In this document: positions 1 through 11,585 of the stretch, piece by piece
Layout: each line of letters starts with the position of its first letter
Position numbering within the stretch: position 1 is the stretch's first letter
Origin: Talpa occidentalis
Taxonomy: Eukaryota > Chordata > Mammalia > Eulipotyphla > Talpidae
Reading direction: 5' to 3'
DNA: 64,000 nucleotides
Assembly (NCBI RefSeq): GCF_014898055.3
Contig: NW_023604861.1
Span: 78,814,292-78,878,291 of the forward strand
The notes under the pieces: model-generated
The model's input: only the letters and a program-made list of their open reading frames with translations
Told to the model about the DNA's origin: nothing
Database searches by the model: none
Made by a program: the position numbers and the translations under genes

Positions 1-216
1 GGAGGGGAGGGTGAGAGGACTCACTAGAGACAGAGTGGGGAGCAGAACAGGCAGATCCACTGAAATACACAGCTGAGGGGAGCAATGGGCGAGACAGGAC
101 AGGCCTGCTGTGCCGTGTGGGTTAGCTCCCTGGCCGGGGGTTCGAACTTATGCTATAGTGGCTGGCGGATAGCTTGATAGTATGAGACTTAACCCCTGGA
201 CCACCAGGAAGGCCCC
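1..216 (-). mobile_element. tRNA-derived SINE, cut by window start
   Basis: Antisense copy of the main SINE. The body words (CACTAGAGACAGAGTGGGG, CAGCTGAGGGGAGCA) and the head end (CCACCAGGAAGGCCCC) are clear. The 3' tail lies outside the window, so no target-site duplication can be read. The head has the GTTAGCTCCCTGGCCGG form seen in the older copies. Confidence 0.93.
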
Positions 217-317
217 TTTATCTGTATTTTTATTTGAAATAAATGATTTCTAAGATTTCTTTCAGCGTGAATATTCTGTAGTTGCATACCTATTTATTAT
301 TTTCCCACATTTCCTGC

Positions 318-395
318 ATTCATTCAACACATACTTACGAGAATATATCATGTAGCAGGAACTACTTTATAAAACTTCAAATGAATGAATCGTGA
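318..395 (-). repeat. L2 LINE 3' end fragment
   Basis: CATTCATTCAACACATACTTACG followed by a degraded 'tgtgccaggcactg'-like stretch matches the familiar antisense L2 3' end. It is short and diverged; family assignment rests on this motif order only. Confidence 0.45.
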
Positions 396-884
396 ATAAC
401 CAATTTGAACATACAGTGGTTAGTAAATTTCCCAGTGCAAGCAGCCCCGAATTCCAGTGGATACCTTCTTAGTAATAGCTGGGGGGTGGGGGGAAGTAAA
501 GCAGGCAATCGATAACAAGGAAATGCCCAAAAGTCACAACTATTTTTAGTCTACATTAGATGGGTAAGCATTTGTTGTTTTCTTGAAGAAATTTGCTAAA
601 AATCTTCTGCAATCTTTACATGTCAATACATCTAAACTTCTTCCACCTTTAAAATAATCCTAAATCTTAACTTTGGCACCAGGTCCACTTAATGAAAAAT
701 AAATTTTACAGGATAATGCTATGTGTATTCAGTCTTTTAGGTTATTTATTTTATTCATCACAGTAGAGCAGTTTAAGGTGATACTGCCTTTGTGATATCA
801 TCACTAATGAAAATAAGACATTCTTACTTCTAATTATTAATAAAAATAAGACATGTCTATTATGGATTGGTTGCTCATGATATA
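396..884. other. unique sequence, no gene seen
   Basis: AT-rich sequence between the L2 and MIR fragments. No exon-like open frame, no strong splice-site pair and no recognisable repeat. Confidence 0.5.
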
Positions 885-985
885 GTAGCGCCAAATGCTT
901 TACATATATTTTCTCTAATCCTAATTATACTTCCTGCAAGACATATATCACAGAGTAAGAGAAAGAAATCAAGATTCCTCCATTA
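885..985 (-). repeat. MIR SINE fragment
   Basis: GCCAAATGCTTTACATAT, then TCTCTAATCCTAATTATACTTC, then ATCACAGAGTAAGAG follows the antisense order of the MIR 3' half (gctttacat, taatcctcacaa, ttacagatgagg). It is highly diverged. Confidence 0.45.
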
Positions 986-2539
986 TTCATTTTCTCCTCT
1001 CTAATTTGCCCCAATGCCACTTCAAGTTTACTAAACACAAGCTTTCTGTAAAACCATACGTAGATTTTTTTTAAGAAGGTAGAAGGTCTTTATATAAGGG
1101 AGAAAGCTCAGAAAAAAATCCATGGTTGGACTAATAGTTAATATACTTTGAAACTAGCATATTGACCATGTCTCTCCACCAACCTCAAGCCTTTTAACAT
1201 CCTTGATAGAGAGATGTGATTTGAAATCTTTGTCTTCTGGATTTTGGTTTTTAGTTTACTTTACTTTTGCATTCATTGAGCAATGCTTTGCTGTAAAAAG
1301 TGAAGATTTAACTTCAACCAACCTAACTACACAGCAGCATCTCACACTGTCCTCTGCCATAAATGCATTTCCCTAAATGCCAGTCAACACTCAATTATAC
1401 ATATGAGGATTATCCATGTCAGAATTGTGTCCTGCTAATTTTTAATCCCCAAATGAATTTCTTCTGCTGCCCAGGGTGGCCTTTCCTGCCAGCCATGAGT
1501 GTCTGTTGAGAAAGTCAAGCTAATATTGACAATAACATGCATAAGATCTAATTAAAGGATGTGAATCTGCTGCCAAAGATTTTTAAAAATTAAAAATATG
1601 ATACCTCCTGAGGCCAAACAGGAATGATTTGGGGATTATCGGTTACGTTGGATTTTCTGTACTACCACTCCCTCCCACTGGCATGTAGAATTGAACTGGC
1701 TGCCCAACATGTTTTCAGTGTTTTAGGAGGGAAGCCGTTGATTAGCACAGGACTGTTGTCATAGCACATGTCAGGCTTGATAGTTATCGTATTTTCTTAC
1801 AACTTCTACAGCTGCTCGTCTATGGTTCATTTGTCTCTAAAACTTGGGAAATAATTGCTTTCGGTCAGGAGTTTACAAGAGCAAAACCAACTATTTAAGT
1901 ACAAATGATTAGATAGTATGCATTTTCTACATGATATCCAAATCATGTCCTGAAGGGGGTTTTAGGTCTTCTGAAGCCATACCCAGCTATTCTTTCATGT
2001 GCACATTATGTAACTAGTGGAACTAGATCCTTCAGTGTTAAATCGCCTCAACCCCTCCCCAAGAGAATGTTCTAGTGAAGGCATAGAAATGGCTAGCACA
2101 GTGCCAATTTCTCAGTCAGGCCCTTGCATTTACTAAGCACAAAAACCCATGAGCTGTTCTAGCTCCAGGGGAACGCCTCAGGTGCTTGAGAGTGATAAAT
2201 AGCAGTCGATGGATTGAACAAAGCTGTGTTTTGCCACAGTGCCAGGCCTTCCAAACTAGAAGAGAAAGGTCTTGGTTTTTGTGAAAGAATCAAATAGCCC
2301 AGAACAATCAGAAAATGTCACATTTCACTTACATCTCGTGGGCAGTCAAATGCAAAGTTCATATTGTACTCCATTGTGTTTGTGTTAACTTAAAATTGCT
2401 TTTTCTCAAAATTTTGAGTTAATTAATGCCCTGAAGTAACTCAGGGCATTATCCTGAGTAATTTATCCTATAGTAATTTATCCTATAGTTTCCCACCACC
2501 ACCTGGTGGGAGACTTTATTGACCACTGGGTAGTCTCAG
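986..2539. other. unique intergenic or intronic sequence
   Basis: No repeat of a family I know and no coding signal. It includes TTAATTAATGCC and a partial inverted repeat around 2425-2455 (CTGAAGTAACTCAGGGCATT). Nothing here supports a gene. Confidence 0.5.
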
Positions 2540-2832
2540 GACACCTGCATTTTTTTTAAAGATTTATTTATTTATACATTCAAAAACTGAGGTGCAAGTC
2601 AGAGGTGGTGGGTGTGAGAGGATTCACCAGAGACAGAGAGGGGAACAGAACAGGTGGGTCTACTGAAATACACTGCTGAGGAGAGCAGTGGGAGAGTCAG
2701 GTGAGGTCTGCTGTGACATGTGGGTTTCTCCCTACTGGCCGGGGATTGAACTCATGCTACAGTGGCTGGCAAGAGCTTGATAGCACTGTCTTTAACCCCT
2801 CTGCCACCATGGAGGCCCTGACATCTGCATTT
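2540..2832 (-). mobile_element. tRNA-derived SINE with target-site duplication
   Basis: Antisense copy from a T-rich tail (TTTTTTTAAAGATTTATTTA) to the head end CCACCATGGAGGCCC. It is flanked by GACACCTGCATTT (2540-2552) and GACATCTGCATTT (2820-2832), a 13-bp duplication with one mismatch. The copy is moderately diverged. An open frame inside it is repeat read-through, not a gene. Confidence 0.93.
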
Positions 2833-3135
2833 CTAATAATGCAGTTTCAGATATCAATGTGGGCAGCAAAGGAGATATTGCCAGGCCCCCAATACACAAG
2901 AGCATGGATGCCAACATCCTGACTCCCTGGCTCTCAGTAGGAGGAGAGCTAAGATTTCTGATGATTCCTTTTACCAAAGACTGTGTTGGGGATAAGTGGC
3001 CAGGCTGTGTTTCCACCTGATCAAGGTGTCAAAATACTTTTCTAAACCAGAGTGGTTTCCATAATCCAGTCTGTCTTACCCAGAGACTTTGGAATACTGA
3101 GTTGCTCTAAAGAATAAGTTGCTCTAGTTCATTAC

Positions 3136-3929
3136 TGTAAGGGCAGGACTGGATACAGTGCAGGTTTTCTGATCCCATGCAGATCGGGTAAAGGAGGAGT
3201 CAGAGTCCTCAGTAGTTTTGCAGGTTTTTTATTTGGGGTTCACCAGGCATATGGCAGGCAGGGGTGCTGGCTGGGGGGCTGGGAGGCTGGCAGGCCTCCC
3301 AGCCCCCAGCAAGTCTTCACTCTATCTGGGCTCTCTAGCGTTCGTTCTGCTGCTTCTCGGCTTCGGCTGCGGCTGCGGCTGCTGCTGCTGCTGGTGCTGG
3401 TGCTGCTGGCGTCCCCCCGTGACGCCGCCCTTAAAAGCACAGTCTCAGCTCAGCTGAATCCCATCTACCTATGCCCACACCCTATTCCAGGTGCCCGCCA
3501 TCAGGCATGCATTCAGGACAAGGATCCATCATCTATCCTGATGGCGGAAGGGCAGAAAAGCCTGACATTTTCTTTACCCTACAATTACTCCTCTTTTAGT
3601 TTAAGATCCTGAGAGGTGCTAGCTCCCAAGGCAATAGCATCAATTTGTAGCAGTACTCCAAGCCCACTTGACCTCACTTCAAGGGGGAAAAAAAGTGAAT
3701 CCCTCATTCCAGGCCTCAGGCACATGGTCATCCAAGAGCCTTGGACTCTTCTTATTTGTCTCCTTCTTGGGTAGAATCAGACCAGAGTCTGATTTTCCTT
3801 ACCCTGGCCTGTTGCCAACCAGGCCAGCCATCATAAAGACTGGGATTCAAAGCATTGAGACAAACAAGGGACAGACAATTCCATGCAGTAGCCCCAAAAT
3901 TGCCCACATTTCTCTAAAGTCTTACTACA
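3136..3929 (-). mobile_element. probable solo LTR of an endogenous retrovirus
   Basis: Read on the minus strand, the segment begins TGTAGTAAGA and ends GCCCTTACA, fitting the TG...CA ends of an LTR. A TATA-like TTTTAA lies at 3431-3436 and an AATAAA at 3228-3233. Between them is a GC-rich stretch of about 200 bp, which would be R, containing a GCN-triplet run (3363-3410). Downstream of the AATAAA is a U5-like tail (ACTACTGAGGACTCTGACTC). At about 794 bp the length suits a long LTR. I found no matching target-site duplication and no internal retroviral sequence, so it would be a solo LTR. The class is not assigned. A cysteine-rich open frame here is the triplet run read in another frame. Confidence 0.5.
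3363..3410. repeat. GCN/CTG triplet tract
   Basis: Imperfect triplets of GCT, GCG and GGT with five consecutive GCT units (about 3374-3391). It lies in the presumed R region of the minus-strand LTR. The most CpG-rich short stretch of the first 10 kb surrounds it. Confidence 0.85.
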
Positions 3930-4254
3930 GATGTTGTTTACAGATTAAATGTTTTCATTCTAAACCTCCGTAACATTCCTTCCATGTGTTTTACTTATCA
4001 AAGATTATTGTTGTCTGCTCACCCCTTTCTTCTTATCCTATCTCTCTAGAAAACTAGATCCTTGAGCCAATGTGATGTCTCTCAGAGAGCCACATCTACC
4101 CAAACCCCACTGTTCTAGAATCACATCTCCAGTTATACCAGGATGCACACAACACATGGAGCACAGCACATCTTCATCCCAGCTCCTCTGCTAAAGCCAG
4201 GTCCTCCTCCTGATATGCTCTTTCCCTAGATACTCATTCTCTCAGTCACCCATG

Positions 4255-4350
4255 GCAAAGAAAACCAGGTCTTCTCACATCTAATTTTTATCACCAGCAA
4301 CGACTACTATGCAGGGCACATAGTACATACTTAATTGATAACTGAATGAA
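4255..4350 (+). repeat. L2 LINE 3' end fragment
   Basis: Sense-oriented remnant: CTATGCAGGGCACATAGTAC followed by ATACTTAATTGATAACTGAATGAA corresponds to the L2 end 'gtgcctggcacatagtaggtgctcaataaat...gaatgaa'. Confidence 0.55.
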
Positions 4351-4469
4351 CACACATTTATATGCATGCACACACACAAAACTGATGTGAAAAAAAGTAA
4401 AGATATTATTGAAGAAGGAATTTAAGACACTTAGACGTTTTAACAACAAATGCATCCATTTAATTTAAT

Positions 4470-4580
4470 ACCTTCTCTCTACTGAGCTCCTATCCACTGG
4501 ATATTCAGATCCATAGGAAATAGAAGACCTGGGTAAGATGTGACTTCTGCCTTCAAGAATCTAGTCGGGAAAAGAAAACT
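4470..4580 (-). repeat. L2 LINE 3' end fragment
   Basis: CTACTGAGCTCCTATCCACTGG, then GATGTGACTTCTGCCTTCAAGAATCTAGTCGGG, in the order expected of an antisense L2 3' end (ctgccttcaaggagctcacagtctagtgggg). Diverged. Confidence 0.5.
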
Positions 4581-6134
4581 ATACGGTTGGAAACAACCCT
4601 GATCAATCCAAACCTTCATGCACCTAAGGGCTAAATCTCATGGTATGGGCTCTCAGGACAGAGACTTCAGAAACTTTAGAAACGGCATATGGAAAGAAAG
4701 CTGTGATAAACAATGGAAGAAGCCTTCACGGATGGTGAGAGGACTGGAAGGATAGACAGAGGGTTAAGCTGAGAAGGGAATAATAAAGCAAAAAAGGAAC
4801 TATGGAGAAAAATCTCACTCAAAATGCAGACACGGGCATGGGCGTGGGGGTGGCAAGAGAAGAAGTTTCCAGGACTAATGAAACCAGCTAAACAAGTCCT
4901 TCTCAGCTCTAAGTCACTCTCTTGGCAGTATTACAGGCTAACACTCCTTGGACAAGATGACCACCTCTGAAGGACATTTGAGGTAATCTGATCCTGTCTG
5001 TAACAAATAAATATATAATGCCATCTTTATTTTAAAACAGGGAGGAAGAGATGCCTAGCTGAAGCCTAGCTGAACCTTCATTGTATTCCCTCTTTATAAA
5101 ACTCTGTAAAATCCTTCTGTAAAGAGAAATGTAGATTTGTAGGCACCCTGGTTCTTGCAGTTGCAGACTTGCATCTTAGGCATTTTGGAGTGTGCATCTT
5201 GGCTTGGGCTAGCCTGAAAACCTTGCCACAGTATTTCAAGTGGCATCATAGAGCCCGGAATGCTGAAGTGCCAGCAAGGAGTGATTTTACCCAAAAAAAA
5301 AAATTTTACTATCATCTGCAAAGTTGCAAAATATGACAAAATGGGTTTAAGTTGTCTCTATTGCCCCAGCTTCAAATTCAATAAAATAAACCAAACTGCT
5401 GATGTTCTTAATAAACTTGCAAAAGGGTTTGCCTTTTCTTGGCAGTGTAAAAAATGGAATGTAACTTAGATGGATCAGTGGGAAATGATTATGAAGTTAT
5501 TGGTTCCATTGTGTATTTCCTTATACGTATTTTTCCACATCTTTGATTGAGGGACAGCTTTGACATTAAAAACAATTATGCTTCCAATGTCTCCATTTGT
5601 TGTTTTGAAATGTTTTCCACTTTCCCCAGCCACTCCCTCTTTGTCTCAGCCATCATGACTTCCACTCAATTGGATCAGATGCTGAACAAAACCCAGCCCA
5701 GCTGGGCTGAATTAGTTTGTACGCAGTTAGGGTTAGTTTGGGTGCTGAACTAGACCCAGTGACTGAAAAAGGAAGAAGTTTTCCACAGTTGATTGGCATC
5801 ATCACAGTGTTGAATATTCAGGCACTATGTCTCTTGAAGCTCTGCCATCTCCAGGTGTCAATTTTGTCAACATAGACAGTGGTGCCATCGCCCTCTCTTT
5901 CATAGGCACATGGACTACTGTCATTAGCTTGAGGTGCTCACACAGTGGAGCTCCAGCTGGGACTCGTGTGTTGGGGTGGAGGGCTGATGAGATGGAGGCA
6001 CATGTGTAAGCACCATTTTTAAGCACAATACTTGTGGCAATTTAGTTTATCTACACAAGATCTCACAACTGGCTAGAAGGGGCTTAGGCAGAGAAAAAAA
6101 GTCATGCCTCTTCCTTCTAACATTATTGAGAATT
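4581..6134. other. unique sequence, no gene seen
   Basis: No recognised repeat. Short open frames at 5094-5339 (minus), 5547-5753 (plus) and the mirrored pair at 5802-6026 lack splice context, codon bias or family resemblance. The 5660-5760 stretch is locally repetitive (GCCCAGCTGGGCTGA, GGTTAGTTTGG) but not a tandem array. Confidence 0.45.
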
Positions 6135-6429
6135 AATTCTCAACATTTTTTTAAAATTTATTTATTTATGCATACAAGAACTGGGGTACAGGCCAGAGGT
6201 GCGGGGAGTGAAAGGATTTACCAGAGACAGAGTGGGGAACAGAACAGGCCAATTGACCAAAGTACACTGCTGAGGGTAGCAGCGGGCAAGTCAGGAGAGG
6301 TCAGCTGCACCATGTGGGCAGCTCCCTGTCTGCCTGGGGAATCTAACTCGTGCTGCAGAGGCTGCAGATAGCTTCATAGGCTGCATCTTAGCTCCTTGCG
6401 CACCAGGGAGGCCCCAATTCTCAACATTT
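6135..6429 (-). mobile_element. tRNA-derived SINE with target-site duplication
   Basis: Full-length antisense copy (tail TTTATTTATTTATGCATACAAG, head end CACCAGGGAGGCCCC). An exact 14-bp duplication AATTCTCAACATTT flanks it (6135-6148 and 6416-6429). It belongs to the older CATACAAGAACTGGGGTACAGGCC subfamily. Confidence 0.95.
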
Positions 6430-6585
6430 CTGCCTGTATCCAATGGCCCAGGATGTCTAGGCAGACTGCAAATATAGGGTTTAGCTGGGTGGCCATGTTC
6501 CCCCTAAAATTCTAACCCATCATGGAAGTGAATGATCAAGGAAAGTAACTTCCATAAAAGATGAGATATTAGTATCCTAAATATC

Positions 6586-6905
6586 TAATCATACACATTT
6601 TTTTTTTAAATAAGATGCTCTAATTTTTTTTTAAGTTTTATTTATTTATTTATACAAGCACTGGGTACAGTCAGAAGCATGCGAGGATGAGAGAATTCAC
6701 CAGAGCCAAAGCAGAAAGCAGAGCAGGCAGAGTGATGAAATACACTGCTGAGGGGAGCAGCGGGTGGGAGGCAGGAGAGGTCTGCACGCCATGTGGGACC
6801 CTCGCCTGGCTGCCAGCGTTCAAACCGGCGCTGCAGAGGCTGCGGGCAGCTTAGCAACCCAGCACTCAACCGCTGCGCCACCAGGGAGGCCCTAATCATA
6901 CACTT
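6586..6905 (-). mobile_element. tRNA-derived SINE with a two-part A tail
   Basis: Antisense copy of the young subfamily (TACAAGCACTGGGTACAGTC, GCGCCACCAGGGAGGCC). It is flanked by TAATCATACACATTT (6586-6600) and TAATCATACACTTT (6893-6906). In sense orientation the tail has an A run, then about 20 bp of non-repeat sequence (AATAAGATGCTCTAAT read on the plus strand), then a second A run. This is the pattern left by transcription past the first A tract of a source copy. Confidence 0.93.
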
Positions 6906-6969
6906 TTGCATTTAAGGTGGATTACAAATATACATACATTATCACAAGATAAAATAAGTTAAAATTAAG

Positions 6970-7885
6970 AAGGAAATGGTGAGTTCATCTCTTAAAATGT
7001 GTTTGGAAGAATTCCTTCTTCCTCAATTTTTTGGAAGAGTTTGAGAAGGATGGGCATGTTCTAGAAAGTTTGGTAGAACTCATTAATGAAGCCATGTGAT
7101 CCTGGTCTTCTGTTTTTGGAGAGACTTTTGACTACTGTTTCAAGTTCCCTACTTGTAATTGGTCTATGCAAGTTCCTATTCCTGATTCAGTCGCAGATGG
7201 TTGTATGTATTTTAGAATTTGTCCATGTCTTCTAGGTTATTCAATTTACTAGCATACAAGTGTTCATACTAATCTAATAATCCTCTATATTTCTGAGATG
7301 TCTGCTGTAATTTTTCCTCTTTGTTTCTGAATCCATTTATTAGAATGTTCTCCCTTTTTTTCTTTGTGAGCCTTGCTAAAGGTTTGTCCATTTTTTTTTC
7401 CCCCAAAGGGGCAACTTTTAGTTCCATTAATTTTTTTTTGGACTTTTTTATTTCCAGCTTGTTAATTTCTTCTATTATTATTTTTTTTATTATTATTTCC
7501 TTCCTTCTGCTGGTGTTTGGTTTTGTTTGGTTTTCATTTTCTAATTCCTTAAAGTATGAGGTTAGATTATTTGAGCTTTCTTGTTTCTTGATGTGGTCCT
7601 GGATTACTATAAACTTTCCTCTTAGTACCACTTTTGCCGTGTCCCACAGGTTCAGGTATGTCTTTATTTTTGTTTCTATCCAGGTGTTTTTTTATTTTCT
7701 CCTCTAATTCCTCATTATCCCAATAGTCATTGAATAAAATGTTGTTTGGTCTCCACATATTAGAAGTGCTTTCTGTTATGTGTGTGTGTGTGTGTGTGTG
7801 TGGTTGATTTCCAGTTTAATGTCATTGTTATCACACTAGATATGTGATATGATTTTGATATGATTTCAATCTTTATGAATTTAAA
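6970..7885 (-). mobile_element. LINE-1 ORF2 fragment, antisense
   Basis: The minus strand encodes, with frameshifts, the stretch between the endonuclease and reverse transcriptase domains of L1 ORF2p. The minus frames at 7269-7758 contain VLRGKFIVIQDHIKKQE, NTSRRKEII, and KPLARLTKKKRE, all characteristic of that region. The run reaches the early RT segment around 6990-7060. It is 5'- and 3'-truncated and interrupted by a (TG)n array, and cannot make a functional protein. The distance from intact L1 sequence and the indels suggest an old copy. Confidence 0.85.
7779..7803. repeat. (TG)n microsatellite
   Basis: About 12 uninterrupted TG units within the antisense L1 fragment. Confidence 0.95.
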
Positions 7886-9189
7886 TAAATCCAAAGTAAA
7901 CTCTGATTTCAAAATATGGCTAATAAACCTAAAAGAATTGCTAAATCATTCTCTTTCTCTGGAGTCAATTTGAGACTGGCCTTCAGAGAGGGACTGAAAG
8001 AGAAGGTTGTTGTCTGGGGCCTACTGCCAAGGGCAAGGAAGATAATAATAACTAATGGGAGAGGTATCTTCTGTGAAGGACATAGCTGATGGAATTAGGG
8101 GTCTGAAAACCAAGTTAAGTTTTCCTTTCTTGCTTTATAATTCCTTTAAGTCATCACCAGGAACTTGCTATCCTCAATATTTGAGAAATAATGGGTAGGA
8201 AGGGTTATATTTTTTAAAGCAACAAAAAGACATAATTATTAGTAGAACAGATGTGCATGGGGACAAGCTGGGTGCAGTGGCTCGGAGGTTAGCACTCAAT
8301 ATCTGTGAGGAGGTAGCATTCTTTGGAAATATTTAGGAAAGAGCTTTTTTCAAGTTATATGGGATGCAGGACTGGGATTTTGTTACTTGTGTAGAGTAAC
8401 AGAAGATGGAGTTTGGGGGAAGTCATAGTACACAAACATAGTGAAGAATTTATGCACATACCCTTGGGCAATGCAGCCAGTCCTTTTTTTTTTTTTTTTT
8501 CCCCCAAATATCTTTCATCACTTTATACTCTGAGTGTTTTGAACTGAGACTAATCTAGGTCACCTTCCCATACCCAGTGGATGGGTGCTGTAGCATCCCA
8601 TATAGCTCTACTTTACTAGGAAACATAGCCATGCCCCAGTGGCTGGCCCCCTTCTGTGGAGAAGCGTGGATGAATGAGAGCTTTCTCACCTGCAAGGTTC
8701 TCCTTCTCCAGCACCAGCTGCCAATGCCTGGCTGACACAGAGATGCAAAATACCAGGCTCTTGCCCCAAAGGAAAACCTGTGGGGCAGTTCATCCTCTAG
8801 TGCTAGCCATAGGAGAAGCTGTTTCCAGATGAGACCTTAACCTTGCTTTGCTTTCTTCCTCTTGATGGAGGACAAGAATAGGAAAAAAAAAAAAATGAAA
8901 AGGAGGTACTCCACAAGACCTGGCTCATGAGGAGGTGGGGGTAGAAGAGATTAACATAGCAATTGACACAGCTATGGAAAGCAAGATCCTTAGGCACAGA
9001 CCACACAGTTGCAGAAACAGACTAGTATCTGTAGGTGCCGATGCCTAGATAACAAAGGATAACATCCAAGCAGGTATCCAAGGGAGGGCATATCCAAAGG
9101 TAAAGATGCGGAGATTGAGCCCATTGTAGAATCTCCAGTCCCCTTCAAATTCTTAGTTATCCAAAATTAGCTACCAACTGATGACTCAC
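7886..9189. other. unique sequence with homopolymer run
   Basis: No gene signal. Holds a T run (8483-8500) followed by CCCCC. The 9000-9190 part may be the upstream portion of the LTR-like segment that follows, but I cannot place its edge. Confidence 0.4.
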
Positions 9190-9600
9190 AAGGAGTGACC
9201 CCTCCCAAACAGAAGAAGACTCTATCAGTGCAGTGTCTGCACAGGCTTGGGGCAGCAATTCCACTGCCCACCTGTGACTCTCTCCCTCTGCAGGGCAGCA
9301 GCTGTCTGCCTGCCGTTGACCTATCAAGGCCGCCCGCCTGCAACCATGCAGGCCTCTCTCAGCAAACCTGTCCCTTCTAGGGCAACTTTTCCTGCCTGCT
9401 TTTGCCTATGCAAGTGTCTTTAACTGTTTCATCCCTTCCCTAATAAACCTGCCCTTTAAATGTAACTTACATCTCTGTCTCATGGAGAAACTTGCCTGGG
9501 AAACTCACCACGTATCGCTGAAATGGGAGCTCTGGTGAAACCTTTCCCAGAGTAAACCCAAGGACCCCGCACTCCAAACCCACAGACTCCAAAAACGACA
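9190..9600 (+). mobile_element. possible LTR-like sequence
   Basis: Pyrimidine-rich sequence leading to CTTCCCTAATAAACCTGCCC (AATAAA near 9441) and then a GTCTCATGG-containing stretch, which resembles the R-U5 part of a retroviral LTR. No TG...CA ends, duplication or internal retroviral sequence could be found, so other explanations, including a diverged DNA transposon or plain unique sequence, remain open. Confidence 0.3.
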
Positions 9601-10832
9601 TCAATCTGACCTTTCCTGCTTCTCTCACACCTGTCTCTTAGGGGCACTTTCCTACAAAAATCACTTGTCCAAGAATCACTGTCTCAAATTATGCTTCCAG
9701 GGATGAGTCATCGTAGAACACAAAAACACGCAGCAGGAAGAGAATGGATTTTGGACAGGGTCTGTGAAGGTCAGGGGAGAAAAAGAAGAAGACATTAAGC
9801 TTGTAAGTGGTGGAGGATGAGGGAAATTCACAGTCCATAGAGGGATGGAGAGATGGGCATGAGGACGGCAAGACAGTGGCAGCAGTGAGTGCAAAAGGAG
9901 GAGACAGGTGAAGTCAGCAGCAAGCAGACTGTGTCAGCAAAGCTATTTCCTCTGTGACCCAGGCCTCTCCGGAGACACACCCTGCCCAGTGCCTGGTGGG
10001 TGTTATGTTCTCAGCTTCAGCAGAACCAGACCTTTCAAGGACTGTTCCTGCTTGAACTTGCCCCTTCTGTCACGGTAAGAGGAGGTCTCCAGCTGATCCA
10101 TTTGTTAATCCTCTGGATTAAGCTCACATAGAGTGAAAACACCACTAGGGGAGAATTCCTACAGCTTCCTGCTTGCGAGATTTGCCTGCAGCATTAGCAT
10201 TAGGGCATGCCTCGCTCCAACAGCTACTAGAAACTCTGAGGCAGGTTTGAAAGAAGAAAAAATAAAAGCTAAAGGGAAGACTAAAAGAGGTAGAGGAGCA
10301 GGACAGCAGAGAGGTGGGAGAAGAGCAGGGGCCTCTGTCTCTCTTCTACAGAAGTCTCTTCATTGCTGCCTCTGTACTAAGGATGGAAGGAGGGCAGTTT
10401 TTTGGTCTTGATCTTTTTAGCATCATTGATAGGGAGTGGAGAGGAAATCCTAGGCCCTCTTGATAATATTTTGAGCAGAAGTAGTTTGAGGAAGAAGAGG
10501 GTGTCTTCTTGCTCTTGCTTCTTTACTACATGGAATAATTATTATTCATGCCCTTGAGAGATTAAAAAAAAAAAAAGCTTGTAAAATGAATCATTTCTTA
10601 ATTTGAGTTAAAACTCTAATCAAGAGTTTGCTTTGATTTTGCTATCATTAATATAGCTCTCTATGAACTCTTGAAGAAAGTCATAAACTCAGGACTGAAA
10701 CATTAAGGAAGATTCTGCATGAAGCATCTTACTATTTGAGGCATTTGGGAAGGAGAATGTTAGTGAATTTTGGAGACCGTAGTCGGCTTGGTTACCAATT
10801 CAAACCAGGTTAAAATATATTAGGTGGTTAGA
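9601..10832. other. unique sequence, no gene seen
   Basis: Includes an open frame of 92 codons (10133-10411 plus) and overlapping minus frames at 9676-9894, none with family resemblance. Purine-rich around 10240-10330. No repeat recognised. Confidence 0.4.
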
Positions 10833-10985
10833 ATCCATTCATTCATTTAACAAAAATTTATCAAGCATCGCTTATGAATTAGGCATTGTACTCAATGCTG
10901 GCAATAGAGAGGTGGACACAGTTCTTATCCTTAAAAAGCTCACAGTGGAGGAGAGACATGTAAGTAAACAAAATGTCAAGGTTTG
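10833..10985 (-). repeat. L2 LINE 3' end
   Basis: Clear antisense L2 3' end: CATTCATTCATTTAACAAAAATTTATCAAGCATC, then GGCATTGTACTCAATGCTGG, then AAAAAGCTCACAGTGGAGGAGAGACA, matching the familiar 'caacaaatatttattgagcacc...gagctcacagtctagtgggg' order. Confidence 0.8.
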
Positions 10986-11585
10986 CTTGAAGCTTTATGG
11001 CTATACTCAGATCTGGCCACACAGGTTCATGAGCTTTTGGCTATCATGGCTGGAATAACCCAGTATTGTAGAAGATCTTCTCTCCAGGTGTTTGAAATTG
11101 GCAGACCTAGCAGTGGAGTTTAAGGTAAATCTAACTGCATTGCTCCATGATTACCTGATCCAAGGGAAGCATCACCACATTCGGAACTCAACAAGAAAAG
11201 GGAAGGAAGAGTAGAATCAAAGAACCCAGTTCTTCCCATGTGCCTGATGATTCCCCTTTCCCAGTGATGATAAGAGAAAGACGGAGAGTTGAAAGGGATT
11301 ATAGATTATCTACAAATCCCCTCTTCCATCTAATAGCACTTTATCCCACCTTGTTTGACTGTAACTTTATAATTCCTTAGCAAGAAACATTATGTGAACA
11401 CTTTCAGGATAGAGTCCTCACCATTATTCAAAGTAGCACCAAACACATTTATTTTTTCCTTTGAAGCCAACATTTTAAAAGGATGCTTTAAAAATTAGGT
11501 CAGATCTGTGGAGGTTCTCTCATCAGTTTATTCATTATGACCATCTTTCCTTTTAAGTCCTTGAATATATTCATAGTATCTTCTT
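10986..11585. other. unique sequence, no gene seen
   Basis: No coding or repeat signal beyond low-complexity A/T stretches. Confidence 0.45.

Noticed and set aside
3218..3457. Cysteine-rich small open frame resembling a secreted peptide
   Set aside because: The cysteines come from a GCT/TGC triplet tract in the presumed LTR, and the opposite strand gives an Ser-Arg run from the same tract.
7269..7758. Open frames with good protein-like character
   Set aside because: They are fragments of L1 ORF2, frame-broken, not a host gene.
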